Notes under the pieces: model-generated
What the model was told of the DNA's origin: nothing
The model's database searches: none
Seen by the model: the letters and a program-made list of their open reading frames with translations, nothing else
NCBI RefSeq assembly: GCF_002116635.1
Contig: NZ_LQPW01000010.1
Location: 1 to 64,000, forward strand
Direction of reading: 5' to 3'
DNA length: 64,000 nucleotides
Source: Mycobacterium szulgai
GTDB taxonomy: Bacteria > Actinomycetota > Actinomycetes > Mycobacteriales > Mycobacteriaceae
Part shown: one piece after another, positions 18,668 to 31,016 of the stretch
How positions within the stretch are numbered: position 1 is the stretch's first letter
Layout: each line of letters starts with the position of its first letter
Position numbers and translations under genes: made by a program

Positions 18668-19408
18668 TCAGAAAACCGCAAACCATATCGCTATGTAGTG
18701 GCAGATCGCCGCGACCGCGGTACAGGCGTGAAACAACTCGTGGTAGCCGAACGTTTGCGGCCAAGGATCCGGCCAGCGCAGGCCATAGAACACCGCGCCG
18801 ACGCTGTACAGGACACCGCCGACGGCCAACAACACCAGCGCGGCCACCCCGGCGTTGTGCAAGATCATCCCGGTGTACCAGACCCCGACCCAGCCCAGCA
18901 GTAAATAGAGCGGCACGCCCACCCAGCGCGGCGCCGACGGCCAGAACAGCGTCAGCGCGACGCCGCCCAACGCCGCTCCCCACACGATCGCCAACGCGAC
19001 GTGCCCGGTCGCGCGCGGCATCGCCAGCCTGACGAACGGGGTGTAGGTGCCGGCGATGAACACGAAGATCATCGAATGGTCGAGCCGCCGCATCCATTTC
19101 CTGGCGTTGGCCGACTCCCAGTGGACACGGTGATAGATGGCGCTGACGGCAAACATCGCCACGATCGCCAGGGCGTATGCCAGCGTCGCATGTCCGGCCC
19201 GCTTTGAGGCGACCGCCCACGAGACGGCCACCAGCGCCGCACCTGCGATCGCGGCCACGCCGGCGGCGTAGAAGTGGATCCAGCCGCGCAGCCGCGGCTT
19301 GGTCAACACCTCGGCAGCACGGTGGGCGAGGTCTTCGGTGACCTCCTGGACGACGCCGATGGGTCCCGAGGACTCGCTTTGAGAAGCCGGATCGCTTGGC
19401 CTGGTCAT
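18668..19408 (-). CDS. Hemolysin III / PAQR-family membrane protein
   Basis: The 246-residue protein has about seven predicted membrane segments. Conserved metal-site motifs of the HlyIII/PAQR family are visible: [28 protein letters not shown] and the C-terminal [19 protein letters not shown], which together give the Ser/His/Asp zinc-hydrolase signature. Proposed function is an amide hydrolase-like (ceramidase-related) membrane enzyme; actual hemolysis is doubtful. ATG at 19408. Convergent with rpmB. Confidence 0.9.
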   Translation of the reverse strand: MTRPSDPASQSESSGPIGVVQEVTEDLAHRAAEVLTKPRLRGWIHFYAAGVAAIAGAALVAVSWAVASKRAGHATLAYALAIVAMFAVSAIYHRVHWESANARKWMRRLDHSMIFVFIAGTYTPFVRLAMPRATGHVALAIVWGAALGGVALTLFWPSAPRWVGVPLYLLLGWVGVWYTGMILHNAGVAALVLLAVGGVLYSVGAVFYGLRWPDPWPQTFGYHELFHACTAVAAICHYIAIWFAVF

Positions 19409-19500
19409 GTTCCTCCCCTACGTCCCTCCCTTGACGCCAGTATTCCCAACTATTCCGCACGCGGTCGGGCACGCACGCCGGCACGCAGTGCGCGGCCGGA

Positions 19501-20151
19501 TCACTCGTCCAGAAAAACCGCGTGCTTGTCGACGCTCTCGCGACCGATCCGCAGTGAGTTGCCGGAGAAATCGGGGTCGGGGTAGCCGATCGCCAGGCCG
19601 CACAGCAGGGTCATCTCGGCGGCGATGCCCAGCTGCCGGCGCACGATGTCGGGGTAGCCGGCGATCGAAACCTGAACGCAGGTGCCAAGTCCGCGGGCGG
19701 TCAACCCCAGTACCAACGTCTGCAAGAACATTCCTACGCCCATGCTGTCGACCAGACCGAAGTCCCGGTGCATACACACCACGGCACCCATCGGAGCGCG
19801 GAAGAACTCCCAATTGCGCAGCACGGCAATGCGCCTGGCCTCGGCGTCCTCGCGGGCGATGCCCATCGAGCCGTACACCTGAGCCCCCAGCTCGCTGCGC
19901 AGGTGAGCGAAAGCAGGCGGTAGTTGCGGCACGTTCGGGGGCGCCGAACGGGCCTTTTCCAGCATGGCCGCGACCAACCGGTCCCGGGCCGCGCCGGTGG
20001 TGAACACGACATGCCACGGCTGGACATTGGAATTCGACGGTGCGCGCATGGCCAGTTCGAGGGCCTGCTCGACCAGCTCCCGCGGAACCGGATCGGGCAA
20101 GAACATGCGTATCGAACGCCGCTGCCGGATGGTTTCGTCCAAGTCGTACAT
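19501..20151 (-). CDS. Nitroreductase family protein
   Basis: The 216-residue FMN-binding nitroreductase fold has TIRQRRSIRMFLPDPVPREL, APSNSNVQPWHVVF and the C-terminal LLCGLAIGYPDPDF. Distinct from the nitroreductase at 12937-13605 but in the same subfamily (shared IAREDAEAR). It starts at ATG 20151, 12 bases after the stop of the medium-chain dehydrogenase-like gene, and may form an oxidoreductase operon with it. Substrate unknown. Confidence 0.88.
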   Translation of the reverse strand: MYDLDETIRQRRSIRMFLPDPVPRELVEQALELAMRAPSNSNVQPWHVVFTTGAARDRLVAAMLEKARSAPPNVPQLPPAFAHLRSELGAQVYGSMGIAREDAEARRIAVLRNWEFFRAPMGAVVCMHRDFGLVDSMGVGMFLQTLVLGLTARGLGTCVQVSIAGYPDIVRRQLGIAAEMTLLCGLAIGYPDPDFSGNSLRIGRESVDKHAVFLDE

Positions 20152-20163
20152 GCGTTGCTGCGC

Positions 20164-21102
20164 TCAGTCCTGCGCCACCACGATCACCGTTTTGCCCGCC
20201 CGGCGGTTGCGGCGCCGCCCGCTTTCGAATGCCGCCCGGCCGTCTTGCAGCCGAAAGGTCTCGGCGATCTCGACGCGCAGCCGGCCACTGTCCACCAGCG
20301 TGGCCAGCTCACCGAGCTGGCCCCGATCGGGAGTGACGATGAAAAACGTTGCGGCAATACCGTATTCGTGGCCGTATTCGTCGGCCTTGCCAGCCGGCGG
20401 CGGTGCGGACAACGTGATCAGCCGCCCGCCGGGACGGACCAGCCCGTACGACAGGTCCAGCACGTCTGCGCCCACCGTGTCGATGACGACGTCGTAGGCG
20501 CCGTCGACCGCCTCGCTGCGCACGTCGATCACCCGACCGGCGCCGAAACCCCGGACCAGCGCGCCGGCGTCGCTGCGCACCGTCGCGGTGACGTCGCCGC
20601 CGAGATAGGCCGCCAACTGGACCGTCAGCGCACCGACTCCCCCGGCCCCCCCTTGCACCAGCACCGATTCGCCCGGCCGCAGGGCAGCGTGCTCGACCAG
20701 CGCCTGCCAAGCGGTCAGCCCGGCCAGCGGCAGTGCGGCCGCGACGGTGTGACTGACCGTCGACGGCTTGGCCGCCAGATCGGCGGCCGGAACCGCTACG
20801 AAATCGGCCGCCGCGCCGTCGCGGTCGAACTGGATCAGCCCGTACACTTCGTCGCCGATCACGAAATCCGTTACGCCCGAACCTATATCGGCTACCACAC
20901 CGGACACCTCGTGTGACGGGATCACCGGCGTCCGGTCGACACCGTCGCGGGTCCAGGTCTCTTCCCAGGTCAACTCGTCGAACGTGATGGCGGCCGCGCG
21001 CACCGCCACCAAGACTTCGCCTTGCGTCGCCGCCGGCACCGGAGCGCGTTCGACCACCAGCACTTCGGGGCCGCCGCGACGGTGTGCGCGCAGCGCAGTC
21101 AT
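20164..21102 (-). CDS. NADP-dependent quinone-oxidoreductase-like (MDR superfamily) protein
   Basis: The 312-residue zinc-free medium-chain reductase has an N-terminal GroES-like half (PSHEVSGVVADIGSGV, DEVYGLIQFDRDGAAADF) and a Rossmann half with VLVQGGAGGVGALTVQLA. There are no structural-zinc cysteines, so it is closer to quinone/enone reductases than to alcohol dehydrogenases. ATG 21102 lies 5 bases after the ung stop; the long open frame upstream is antiphase to ung and was excluded. Substrate unknown. Confidence 0.88.
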   Translation of the reverse strand: MTALRAHRRGGPEVLVVERAPVPAATQGEVLVAVRAAAITFDELTWEETWTRDGVDRTPVIPSHEVSGVVADIGSGVTDFVIGDEVYGLIQFDRDGAAADFVAVPAADLAAKPSTVSHTVAAALPLAGLTAWQALVEHAALRPGESVLVQGGAGGVGALTVQLAAYLGGDVTATVRSDAGALVRGFGAGRVIDVRSEAVDGAYDVVIDTVGADVLDLSYGLVRPGGRLITLSAPPPAGKADEYGHEYGIAATFFIVTPDRGQLGELATLVDSGRLRVEIAETFRLQDGRAAFESGRRRNRRAGKTVIVVAQD

Positions 21103-21107
21103 CTCGG

Positions 21108-21791
21108 TCACGGCAGCCGCCAATCGATCGGCTCGGCCCCCATTCCGGCCAGCAGTTCGTTGGCCCGGCTGAACGGCCGGGACCCGAAGAAGCCGCGCGA
21201 GGCCGACAGCGGTGAGGGGTGGGGCGACTCGATGGCCACACAATCGCCGGTGGCCAGCATCGGCTTCAGCGTGGACGCGTCGCGGCCCCACAGGATCGCC
21301 ACCAGCGGCCGCGACCGGGCGACCAGTGCGCGAATCGCGCACTCCGTCACCGCTTCCCAGCCCTTGCCCCGATGGGAAGCGGGGTTGCTCGGCCGCACGG
21401 TGAGTACCCTGTTCAACAGCATCACCCCGCGCTGCGCCCAGGGTGTCAGATCGCCGGACGACGGTTGCGGATAACCCAGATCGGCGCCGTACTCATCGAA
21501 GATGTTGGACAGGCTGCGGGGCAGCGGACGAACGTCGGGGGCCACCGAAAAGCTCAGTCCCACAGCATGTCCGGGTGTTGGATAGGGGTCTTGGCCTACA
21601 ATCAGGACGCGCACCTGATCGAAGGGAAAAGTGAAGGCGCGCAACACATTCTGCCCGGCGGGCAGGTATCTGCGCCCGGCTGCGATCTCCTCGCGCAGGA
21701 ACTGCCCCATGTGCGCGACCTGGTCGGCCACCGGCTGCAGGGCCGCAGCCCACCCCTGCTCGACGATTTCGTTCAACGGGCGGGCGCTCAC
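21108..21791 (-). CDS. ung: Uracil-DNA glycosylase
   Basis: Removes uracil from DNA in base excision repair. The 227-residue length equals what I recall for the M. tuberculosis enzyme. The catalytic water-activating motif GQDPYP is at 66-71 (Asp68) and the DNA-intercalation motif HPSPLS is near the C-terminus. GTG 21791 overlaps the stop of the DUF1330 gene (GTGA), so it is translationally coupled to it. The frame is open further upstream but without family similarity. Confidence 0.97.
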   Translation of the reverse strand: MSARPLNEIVEQGWAAALQPVADQVAHMGQFLREEIAAGRRYLPAGQNVLRAFTFPFDQVRVLIVGQDPYPTPGHAVGLSFSVAPDVRPLPRSLSNIFDEYGADLGYPQPSSGDLTPWAQRGVMLLNRVLTVRPSNPASHRGKGWEAVTECAIRALVARSRPLVAILWGRDASTLKPMLATGDCVAIESPHPSPLSASRGFFGSRPFSRANELLAGMGAEPIDWRLP

Positions 21792-22078
21792 TGCAGCCCC
21801 TTGGCCAGCAGCACGACGGTGTCGGCTCCGGCCCGGCGATCCTTCGAGATGTCCTGATACTCGCGAGATTGCGCCCACCCATAGAACGTCGCCTCGTCGG
21901 GAAACGACATCAGCACCACCTTTTCACGGTCCCACTGCCCCTCGACCACCTGCGGTGACTCGTCGGCCGCCAGCAGCGTCCCCGGATGACGACGAAAGAC
22001 CTCCAAAAACCGTGCCTGGTACCGGTCATATGCCGCCCGGTCGGTGAACTTCAGCTGGGCGATCGCGTAAACGGTCAC
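21788..22078 (-). CDS. DUF1330 family protein
   Basis: The 96-residue dimeric alpha/beta-barrel (ABM-like) protein has the DUF1330 pattern: [19 protein letters not shown] at the start, [19 protein letters not shown] in the middle and an [17 protein letters not shown] tail. Function is unknown for the family. It lies between thiL and ung on the same strand, overlapping ung by four bases, so it probably belongs to that transcript. Confidence 0.88.
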   Translation of the reverse strand: MTVYAIAQLKFTDRAAYDRYQARFLEVFRRHPGTLLAADESPQVVEGQWDREKVVLMSFPDEATFYGWAQSREYQDISKDRRAGADTVVLLAKGLQ

Positions 22079-22141
22079 CGCGCCACCCTAACCTCCCTAA
22101 GATTGCCCGCTTTCTCCTCCGGCCGTACGCGGCCGGCATCG

Positions 22142-23113
22142 TCACCGGGCGGCGAAAGACTGCCACCCCGCATACCCCTCCCATTCGGCGCCGTCGACGA
22201 GCACCCGGCCCGGCCCGTCCAGCACCCGTCCGATCACTCGCCAGCCAGCCGGCACCGGTCCGGCGAAACAAGCCGCCAGGGCGTGGTCTTCCCCGCCGCC
22301 GAGCACCCACCCCCACGGGTCGGTGTCGGCCGCCGCGGCGGCCCCGGCCAGCGCGTCGTGGTCGTCGGTGAGCGCCGCGGTGCTCAGGTCGATGGCCACC
22401 CCGGACGCTTCGGCGACGTGGCGCAGATCGGCGATCAGCCCGTCGGAAATGTCGATCATCGCCTGGGCCGCGGCCGCCGCGGCAGCCCGGCCCTGCCCGT
22501 ACGGCGGCTCGGGTACCAGATGCCGGCGACGCAAATCGTCGAATCCGTCAATGCCGTTGTGCCACAGCGCATAGCCGGCCGCCGAGCGGCCGAGTTCGCC
22601 GGCAACCGCGAGCACTGAACCGGCCCGCGCTCCCGAGCGCAACACCGGAGCCCGGCCGCCGAGATCGCCCAGCACCGTCACCGACACCACCCACTGTGGA
22701 CAGCTGACCAGATCGCCGCCGGCGATCCCGGCGCCGACCCGGGCCGCCTCGTCCCACATTCCGTCGGCCAGCGCACTGACCTGCTCGGCCGGCGTATCGC
22801 CCGGCGCCCCGAATCCCACCACGAACGCGATGGGACGCGCGCCCATCGCCTCGATGTCGGCCGCGTTCTGGGCGATCGCCTTGCGGCCGACGTCGTGTGG
22901 CGTGGACCAGTCCAGCCGAAAATGCCGGTCCTGCACCAGCATGTCCGTCGACACCGCGGTGCGACCGTCGGCGGCGGTCACCACCGCCGCGTCGTCACCG
23001 GGCCCGACGGTGACGGCCGCGGGCTGCCGGCGACCGCGCGCCAATCGGCCGATGACGGCGAACTCGCCGAGCTGCGCCAGTGTCGGGGGCTGTCCCGATG
23101 CGTCCTGGCTCAC
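22142..23113 (-). CDS. thiL: Thiamine-monophosphate kinase
   Basis: Phosphorylates thiamine monophosphate to thiamine diphosphate using ATP. The 323-residue AIRS/PurM-like fold has VGPGDDAAVV (metal/ATP), STDMLVQDRHFRLDW, the IAQNAADIEAMGARP block and the C-terminal MIDISDGLIADLRH and GGGEDHALAA motifs, all diagnostic of ThiL. GTG start at 23113. Divergent from the DUF3515 gene across 77 bases. Confidence 0.96.
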   Translation of the reverse strand: MSQDASGQPPTLAQLGEFAVIGRLARGRRQPAAVTVGPGDDAAVVTAADGRTAVSTDMLVQDRHFRLDWSTPHDVGRKAIAQNAADIEAMGARPIAFVVGFGAPGDTPAEQVSALADGMWDEAARVGAGIAGGDLVSCPQWVVSVTVLGDLGGRAPVLRSGARAGSVLAVAGELGRSAAGYALWHNGIDGFDDLRRRHLVPEPPYGQGRAAAAAAAQAMIDISDGLIADLRHVAEASGVAIDLSTAALTDDHDALAGAAAAADTDPWGWVLGGGEDHALAACFAGPVPAGWRVIGRVLDGPGRVLVDGAEWEGYAGWQSFAAR

Positions 23114-23190
23114 GTCGCCTGTGCCTTCCCCGACCTGCGGTAAGTTGGGTCCCCTGCCCGCGCCAGTCTAGGAGAAGCCGGAGGTGTTCG

Positions 23191-23727
23191 GTGCCCGAGC
23201 CGGACGGGCCGCCGCGCGCGGTGATCGTCGCCGCCGTGACACTGGCCGTTGCGACGATCGCAGGGATTCTGGCCTTCGCGGCCAGCCGCGATCCGTCGTC
23301 GCACCCCGTCGCGATCGCCGCGGTGCCCGCCCCACAGGCGGCCGCGCCACCGTGCCGGTCGCTGATGGCGGCCCTGCCGCAGCGGCTCGGTGACTTCCAG
23401 CGCGCGCCCCTGGCGCAGCCCGCGCCCGACGGTGTCAGCGCCTGGCGCGCCGGGTCCGGCGGCGAGCCGGTGATCTTGCGCTGCGGGCTCGACCGCCCAG
23501 CCGATTTCGTGGTGGGCTCCCCGATCCAGATCGTTGACCGGGTGCAGTGGTTCGAGATCGCCGCACAGTCCGGGGAGAACAGGTCCACCTGGTACACCGT
23601 GGACCGCCCGGTGTATGTGGCGCTGACGTTGCCCGCCGGATCCGGACCGACCCCGATCCAGCAACTGTCCGAGGTGATCGACCACACCATCGCCGCGGTC
23701 CCCATCAACCCGGCACCGGCCGGTTAG
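23191..23727 (+). CDS. DUF3515 family membrane-anchored protein
   Basis: The 178-residue protein has one N-terminal membrane segment (PRAVIVAAVTLAVATIAGIL) followed by an exported domain with conserved PPCRSLMAALP, VILRCGLDRP and STWYTVDRPVYVALTLP. The two cysteines likely form a disulfide. Actinobacterial DUF3515 has no known function. GTG 23191 follows GGAGG at a good distance; the open frame upstream lies antisense to thiL. Equivalent to Rv2980 by position and, from memory, by size. Confidence 0.85.
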   Translation: MPEPDGPPRAVIVAAVTLAVATIAGILAFAASRDPSSHPVAIAAVPAPQAAAPPCRSLMAALPQRLGDFQRAPLAQPAPDGVSAWRAGSGGEPVILRCGLDRPADFVVGSPIQIVDRVQWFEIAAQSGENRSTWYTVDRPVYVALTLPAGSGPTPIQQLSEVIDHTIAAVPINPAPAG

Positions 23728-23774
23728 TGCCGATCGCAAGCGCGGCGCTAGCGCCGGGCGCAGCGGGTCGGCAC
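23727..23774. terminator. Nested inverted repeat between convergent genes
   Basis: Outer arms gtgccga (23727-23733) and tcggcac (23768-23774) enclose a perfect 12-bp palindrome ggcgctagcgcc (23744-23755). It lies between the DUF3515 stop and the opposing ddlA stop, so a bidirectional terminator or a dispersed palindromic element is the likely role. No U tract. Confidence 0.45.
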
Positions 23775-23782
23775 CATCAGGC

Positions 23783-24907
23783 CTAACGCAACCCCACCCC
23801 GCGCGCCAGCGCAGTGTCCACCATGGTCGCCAGCAGAGTGGGATAGTCGACGCCGCTGGCTGCCCACATCCGCGGATACATTGAAATCGTGGTGAATCCG
23901 GGCATCGTGTTGATCTCGTTGATCACCGGGCCGTCGTCGGTGAGGAAGAAGTCCACCCGGGCCAATCCCTGGCAGTCGATGGCCGTGAACGCCCGAATCG
24001 CCAACTGCCGCACCGCATCTGCGACATCGTCATCGACCTTGGCGGGCACGTCCAGTTCGGCTGCGTCATCGAGGTATTTGGTTTCAAAGTCGTAGAAGCC
24101 GTCCTCGCGGCCCCGCACACCGGCAACCCGGATCTCCCCGATTGTGCTGGCTTCGATTGTGCCGTCGGGCATTTCGAGAACGCCGCATTCCAGCTCGCGG
24201 CCGTTGATCGCCGCCTCGACGATGACCTTCGGATCATGACGGCGAGCCAGCGCGACGGCGTCGGGCAGCTGATCCCAGCTCGAGACCCGGCTGACGCCGA
24301 TCGACGAACCGCCGCGGGCCGGTTTGACGAAGACCGGCAATCCCAGGCGCTCGCGTTCCGGGCTGTCCAATGTCGCCCGCGACGGACGCAGCACCGCATA
24401 CGCACCGACCGGAAGCCCCTCGGCCACGAGCAGCTTCTTGGTGAATTCCTTATCCATGCCCGTCGCGCTGGCCAGCACGCCAGCGCCGACGTAAGGGATA
24501 CCGGCGAGTTCGAGTAGGCCTTGAATCGTGCCGTCTTCGCCGTACGGGCCGTGCAGGACCGGGAACACCACGTCGACCGAGTCCAGGACGGCTCCCGCGT
24601 TGACCCCGCCGCTGCCCGCCAACGAAACCAACTGGCCGCCGCGCTGCGGATCGGCCGGCAACGCTAGTTCGGTGCCCGACTCGGCGGTGACCGCGGGCAG
24701 TTGCCGGTTGGTGATCGCCAGCGCGTCGGGATCGCCATCGGTGAGCACCCAGGAACCTTGCGGGGTAATGCCGATGGCGATCACCTCGAACCGCTGCGGG
24801 TCCAGATTGCGCAGGATGCTGCCCGCGGACACACACGAAATGGCGTGCTCGTTGCTACGCCCGCCGAATACGACGGCGACGCGCACGCGGCGTTCCCTGG
24901 CATTCAC
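23783..24907 (-). CDS. ddlA: D-alanine--D-alanine ligase
   Basis: Joins two D-Ala for peptidoglycan precursors; target of D-cycloserine. The 374-residue ATP-grasp enzyme has the N-terminal [19 protein letters not shown], the substrate loop [30 protein letters not shown], and metal ligands in [24 protein letters not shown] start at 24907. gpsA ends 76 bases upstream on the same strand, the usual mycobacterial arrangement. Confidence 0.97.
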   Translation of the reverse strand: MNARERRVRVAVVFGGRSNEHAISCVSAGSILRNLDPQRFEVIAIGITPQGSWVLTDGDPDALAITNRQLPAVTAESGTELALPADPQRGGQLVSLAGSGGVNAGAVLDSVDVVFPVLHGPYGEDGTIQGLLELAGIPYVGAGVLASATGMDKEFTKKLLVAEGLPVGAYAVLRPSRATLDSPERERLGLPVFVKPARGGSSIGVSRVSSWDQLPDAVALARRHDPKVIVEAAINGRELECGVLEMPDGTIEASTIGEIRVAGVRGREDGFYDFETKYLDDAAELDVPAKVDDDVADAVRQLAIRAFTAIDCQGLARVDFFLTDDGPVINEINTMPGFTTISMYPRMWAASGVDYPTLLATMVDTALARGVGLR

Positions 24908-24983
24908 AACCTGGAGAGGCTACCGGGTGAGCCGCCGCGGGGTCGGATCCGGCGACGTAAGCTGGCCTTTTAGTCGCCCTACG

Positions 24984-26734
<1,751 letters not shown>

Positions 26735-26862
26735 CCCGCCGATAGCCCGCCGCCGATAACCCGCCGCCGAAGCGCCGATAGCCGCTCCGGGCCAGGCGTC
26801 CACGCGATGAACGCCGGACTAACGGCGGATGGATGTCGACCGGGCGCTGGCCGCATGACCGG

Positions 26863-29082
26863 GTGATAAGCAATGATCGCAAGGTGACTGAAATCGAGGC
26901 CAGCCCTGAGGCAGAGATGAGTGCCGACGAGAACGCCTGGGATCCAGACGACTCCGCCCTGGCGGCACCTCCCGCAGCGACCGCCAACGCGATCACCGAT
27001 CTGTTGCCCGAAGATCGTTACCTCAACCGGGAGCTGAGCTGGCTGGACTTCAATGCACGCGTGCTAACTCTGGCTGCCGATAACTCGTTGCCGCTCTTGG
27101 AGCGAGCCAAGTTCCTGGCGATATTCGCCTCCAACCTCGACGAGTTTTACATGGTCCGGGTTGCCGGCCTCAAGCGCCGCGACGAGATGGGCCTGTCGGT
27201 GCGCTCGGCGGATGGTCTGACCCCGCGCGAGCAACTGGCCCGCATCGGCGAACAGACCCAGCGGATCGCGAGCCGGCATGCGCGGGTGTTCCTCGATTCG
27301 GTGTTACCCGCGCTCGGCGGCGAAGGCATCTATATAGTCGCGTGGGCGGACTTGGATGATGCTGAGCGCGACCAACTGTCGACCTATTTCAACGAGCAGG
27401 TCTTCCCGGTCCTGACACCGCTGGCCGTCGATCCGGCCCACCCGTTCCCGTTCGTCAGCGGGCTGAGCTTGAACCTGGCTGTCACCGTCCGTCAGCCCGG
27501 AGACGGCAGCCAGCACTTCGCCAGGGTCAAGGTGCCCGACAACGTCGACCGCTTCGTAGAACTCGAAGGCCCTGGCACAGCCGATGGGTCAGACGCGCAG
27601 GGCGTAGTCCGGTATCTGCCAATGGAAGAACTGATCGCTGCCTTCCTTCCGGTGCTCTTCCCCGGCATGGAGGTCGTCGAGCATCACGCATTTCGGATCA
27701 CCCGCAACGCGGACTTCGAGGTCGAAGAGGACCGCGACGAAGACCTGCTGCAGGCGCTGGAGCGGGAATTGGCGCGCCGCAGGTTCGGGTCGCCGGTGCG
27801 GCTCGAGGTGGCCGACGATATGACCGAGAGCATGCTCGAGTTGTTACTGCGGGAACTAGACGTGCATCCCGGTGATGTCATCGAAGTGCCCGGGCTGCTG
27901 GACCTGTCGTCGTTGTGGCAGGTGTACGGTCTGGACCGGCCAGACCTCAAGGACCGGGCATTCGTTCCCGCCACCCACCCCGCGTTCGCGGACCGGGAGA
28001 CACCCAAGAGCATCTTCGCCACCCTGCGTGAAGGCGATGTGCTGGTGCACCATCCGTATGACTCGTTCTCCACCAGCGTGCAGCGCTTCATCGAACAGGC
28101 CGCCGCGGACCCGAATGTGCTCGCGATCAAACAGACGCTGTATCGCACTTCCGGTGATTCGCCGATAGTTCGGGCCCTGATCGACGCGGCCGAAGCCGGC
28201 AAGCAGGTGGTGGCGATGGTGGAGATCAAGGCGCGCTTCGACGAGCAGGCCAACATCCGCTGGGCACGCACACTTGAGCAGGCAGGCGTGCACGTGGTGT
28301 ACGGATTCGTCGGGCTAAAGACGCACTGCAAGACGTGTCTGGTGGTGCGCCGGGAGGGGTCGGTCATCCGCCGCTACTGCCATATCGGTACCGGCAACTA
28401 CAACGGCAAGACCGCACGGCTCTACGAGGACGTCGGATTGCTGACGGCGGCTCCCGACATCGGTGCCGACCTCACGGATCTGTTCAACACGCTAACCGGC
28501 TACTCGCGCAAGCTTTCCTACCGAAATCTGTTGGTGGCGCCGCACGGAATCCGCACCGGCATCATCGAGCGCGTCGAGCGTGAGGTTGCCGCTCATCGTG
28601 AAGACGGCCCCGCCAAAGGAAAAGGTCATATCCGGCTCAAGATGAATGCCCTTGTCGACGAACAGGTCATCGACGCGCTGTACCGTGCGTCGCAGGCGGG
28701 CGTTCGGGTCGAGGTCGTGGTGCGTGGCATCTGCGCGCTGCGCCCGGGTACCGAAGGCTTTTCCGAAAACATCGTCGTGCGCTCGATACTCGGCCGTTTC
28801 CTGGAACACTCGCGGATCATTCACTTCCGGGCCATCGACGAGTTCTGGATCGGCAGCGCCGACATGATGCACCGCAATCTCGACCGGCGCGTCGAGGTGA
28901 TGGTTCAGGTGAAGGACCCACGATTGACCGCGCAACTCGACGACTTGTTCGAGTCCGCGCTCGACCCCTCCACCCGCTGCTGGGAGCTGGGGTCCGACGG
29001 CCAATGGACCGCCTCACCTCAGGACGGACAGAACGTGCGCGATCATCAAGTATCGCTGATGGAAAGGCATACCAGCCCCTGA
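26863..29082 (+). CDS. ppk: Polyphosphate kinase 1
   Basis: Reversibly polymerises the ATP gamma-phosphate into polyphosphate. The ~739-residue protein has the N-domain pattern [17 protein letters not shown] and two phospholipase-D-like halves: [14 protein letters not shown] [10 protein letters not shown] (about residue 486) and [17 protein letters not shown] (about 506, catalytic His). It ends with [23 protein letters not shown] 26863 ([10 protein letters not shown]) is chosen because it matches the recalled mycobacterial N-terminus; an ATG ten codons earlier is possible. mutT1 follows 80 bases downstream. Confidence 0.97.
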   Translation: MISNDRKVTEIEASPEAEMSADENAWDPDDSALAAPPAATANAITDLLPEDRYLNRELSWLDFNARVLTLAADNSLPLLERAKFLAIFASNLDEFYMVRVAGLKRRDEMGLSVRSADGLTPREQLARIGEQTQRIASRHARVFLDSVLPALGGEGIYIVAWADLDDAERDQLSTYFNEQVFPVLTPLAVDPAHPFPFVSGLSLNLAVTVRQPGDGSQHFARVKVPDNVDRFVELEGPGTADGSDAQGVVRYLPMEELIAAFLPVLFPGMEVVEHHAFRITRNADFEVEEDRDEDLLQALERELARRRFGSPVRLEVADDMTESMLELLLRELDVHPGDVIEVPGLLDLSSLWQVYGLDRPDLKDRAFVPATHPAFADRETPKSIFATLREGDVLVHHPYDSFSTSVQRFIEQAAADPNVLAIKQTLYRTSGDSPIVRALIDAAEAGKQVVAMVEIKARFDEQANIRWARTLEQAGVHVVYGFVGLKTHCKTCLVVRREGSVIRRYCHIGTGNYNGKTARLYEDVGLLTAAPDIGADLTDLFNTLTGYSRKLSYRNLLVAPHGIRTGIIERVEREVAAHREDGPAKGKGHIRLKMNALVDEQVIDALYRASQAGVRVEVVVRGICALRPGTEGFSENIVVRSILGRFLEHSRIIHFRAIDEFWIGSADMMHRNLDRRVEVMVQVKDPRLTAQLDDLFESALDPSTRCWELGSDGQWTASPQDGQNVRDHQVSLMERHTSP

Positions 29083-29162
29083 CACTGTGCACTTGATTGC
29101 GGTTTTGCGGGCCACACTGACTACCGCGAGCGGCCCTCGCGAATTGACCTGCAGGAGTTGAG

Positions 29163-30107
29163 GTGTCGATCCAGAACTCGTCGGCCCGCCGGCGCCCGGG
29201 GGGCCGGGTCGTGTATGCCGCCGGCGCGGTGTTGTGGCGACCCGGCAAAGCGGATTCGGGCAAGTCGGTGGAGATCGCGGTGATTCATCGCCCTCGCTAC
29301 GACGACTGGTCGCTGCCTAAGGGCAAAGTGGACCCGGGCGAAACGTCCCCGATGGGGGCCGTCCGGGAGGTGCTTGAGGAGACCGGCCACCATGCGCACC
29401 TTGGCCGGCGGCTCACCACGGTGACCTACCCGATCGAGCAAGGCGTCAAGAAGGTGCACTACTGGGCGGCGCGCAGCACCGGCGGAAAATTCGTTCCCGG
29501 CAACGAGGTCGACGAGCTGATCTGGTTGCCGATTGCCGACGCGTTGAAGAAGCTCGACTACGCGCCGGACCGAAAGGTCTTGCGCCGGTTCGCCAAACAA
29601 CCCGCGGACACCCACACCGTACTGGTGGTGCGGCACGGCACCGCGGGCAGCAAGCAGCGCTTCTCCGGCGACGACAACAAGCGTCCGTTGGACAAGAAGG
29701 GGCGCGCACAGGCAGAGGCACTGGTGGGCCAGCTGCTGGCGTTCGGTGTCACCGACGTGCACGCGGCCGACCGGGTGCGCTGTCATCAAACGGTAGAGCC
29801 ACTGGCCGCCGAGCTGGATGTGCCGATTCGCAACGAGCCCACCCTGTCCGAAGAAGCCTACGCAAAGAACCCCAAACGCGGCCGTCATCGAGCGCTGCGG
29901 ATCGCCGCACAAAAAGGCACACCGGTGATCTGCTCGCAGGGCAAGGTAATTCCGGACCTGATCGCATGGTGGTGTGAGCGCGACGGAATACGCCCCGACA
30001 GATCACGCAACCACAAGGGCAGTACCTGGGTGCTGTCGCTGTCGGGCGGCAAGCTCATAGCGGCCGACCACATCGGCGGCGCACTGGCCGCCAACGTGCG
30101 CGCCTAA
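29163..30107 (+). CDS. mutT1: MutT1: Nudix hydrolase fused to a histidine-phosphatase domain
   Basis: Sanitises oxidised nucleotides (8-oxo-GTP/dGTP) and diadenosine polyphosphates. The 314-residue protein has a Nudix box at 54-76 with G54, E60, R68-E69 and E72-E73 all present, then a C-terminal histidine-phosphatase domain with RHG at 157-159 ([10 protein letters not shown]). This two-domain build is typical of mycobacterial MutT1. GTG 29163 follows CAGGAG. A strong palindromic terminator separates it from the opposing hupB. Confidence 0.96.
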   Translation: MSIQNSSARRRPGGRVVYAAGAVLWRPGKADSGKSVEIAVIHRPRYDDWSLPKGKVDPGETSPMGAVREVLEETGHHAHLGRRLTTVTYPIEQGVKKVHYWAARSTGGKFVPGNEVDELIWLPIADALKKLDYAPDRKVLRRFAKQPADTHTVLVVRHGTAGSKQRFSGDDNKRPLDKKGRAQAEALVGQLLAFGVTDVHAADRVRCHQTVEPLAAELDVPIRNEPTLSEEAYAKNPKRGRHRALRIAAQKGTPVICSQGKVIPDLIAWWCERDGIRPDRSRNHKGSTWVLSLSGGKLIAADHIGGALAANVRA

Positions 30108-30112
30108 CACAC

Positions 30113-30161
30113 GCAAATACCCTTCGGGGGCATCGCTGCCGCCCGAAGGGTATTTGCTTTT
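30113..30161. terminator. Strong hairpin terminator between mutT1 and hupB
   Basis: Perfect 16-bp inverted repeat: gcaaatacccttcggg (30113-30128) and cccgaagggtatttgc (30142-30157), 13-base loop with further inner pairing. On the + strand it is followed by TTTTA, so it terminates mutT1; its position just past the hupB stop suggests it works in both directions. Confidence 0.85.
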
Positions 30162-30166
30162 ACGAA

Positions 30167-30793
30167 CTACTTGCGGCCGCGCCTGGCCGGAGCCTTCTTG
30201 GCCGGAGCCTTCTTGGCCGGAGCCTTGCTTGCGGCCTTCTTGGCCGGAGCCTTGGTGGCTGCCTTGCGAACTGGGGCCTTGGTGGCCGCCTTCTTGGCCG
30301 GAGCCTTGGTGGCTGCCTTCTTGGCCGGAGCCTTGGTGGCTGCCTTCTTGGCCGGAGCCTTGGTGGCCGCCTTCTTGGCCGGAGCCTTGGTGGCCGCCTT
30401 CTTGGCCGGAGCCTTGGTGGCCGCCTTCTTAGCCGGCGCCTTCTTTGCCGCCTTCTTGGCTGCCGCGCTCGCGACCACACCGCGCTTCACCGCGGGGCCT
30501 TCGGACGGGAGACGCTGTGCGCCAGCCACAACCGCTTTGAATTGAGCGCCGGGACGGAACGCCGGGACCGACGTCGGCTTCACCTTCACCGTCTCGCCGG
30601 TACGCGGATTGCGCGCCACGCGCGCTGCGCGGCGACGCTGTTCGAACACACCGAAACCGGTAATGGTGACGCTGTCGCCCTTGTGTACCGCGCGCACAAT
30701 CGTGTCGACGACATTCTCGACGGCGGCGGTCGCTTGTCGACGGTCCGAGCCCAATTTCTGTGTGAGCACATCTATGAGCTCTGCTTTGTTCAT
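30167..30793 (-). CDS. hupB: Histone-like nucleoid protein HupB (HU with Lys/Ala-rich tail)
   Basis: The 208-residue mycobacterial HU has an N-terminal HU fold (about 1-90: [15 protein letters not shown], the arm [14 protein letters not shown]). The eukaryotic H1-like C-terminal tail consists of near-identical 9-residue units of the APAKKAATK type, about seven in a row, ending in RRGRK. The tail binds and bends DNA and is modified post-translationally in mycobacteria. The DNA shows the same 27-bp direct repeat (about 30,230-30,440), so unit number may vary between strains. The 223 bases between its start and leuD hold its promoter; nothing else is seen there. Confidence 0.97.
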   Translation of the reverse strand: MNKAELIDVLTQKLGSDRRQATAAVENVVDTIVRAVHKGDSVTITGFGVFEQRRRAARVARNPRTGETVKVKPTSVPAFRPGAQFKAVVAGAQRLPSEGPAVKRGVVASAAAKKAAKKAPAKKAATKAPAKKAATKAPAKKAATKAPAKKAATKAPAKKAATKAPAKKAATKAPVRKAATKAPAKKAASKAPAKKAPAKKAPARRGRK

Positions 30794-31016
30794 CCAACCC
30801 TCCGAAGCCAGTGGTCCTCGTTTTGGAACCGACTAGTGGACACGGTAAACCCTGACCTGGCAAATTGCCAAGAGCCACGCGCAATTTCAGGCGCCAGCGA
30901 TCGATATTCTCGGAATCCGATTGCCGCCCTTGACCGGTGGCGCGGGCACAAAATCGTCCCCGCATACCCGCACTGTCGCGGTTTGAAACGGTGAAATTCC
31001 GCCCCGTTCGCCCCAG

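Noticed and set aside
30171..30460. Regular short repeats suggesting a CRISPR-like or satellite array
   Set aside because: The 27-bp period is in frame and encodes the [13 protein letters not shown] tail of HupB; there are no variable spacers.
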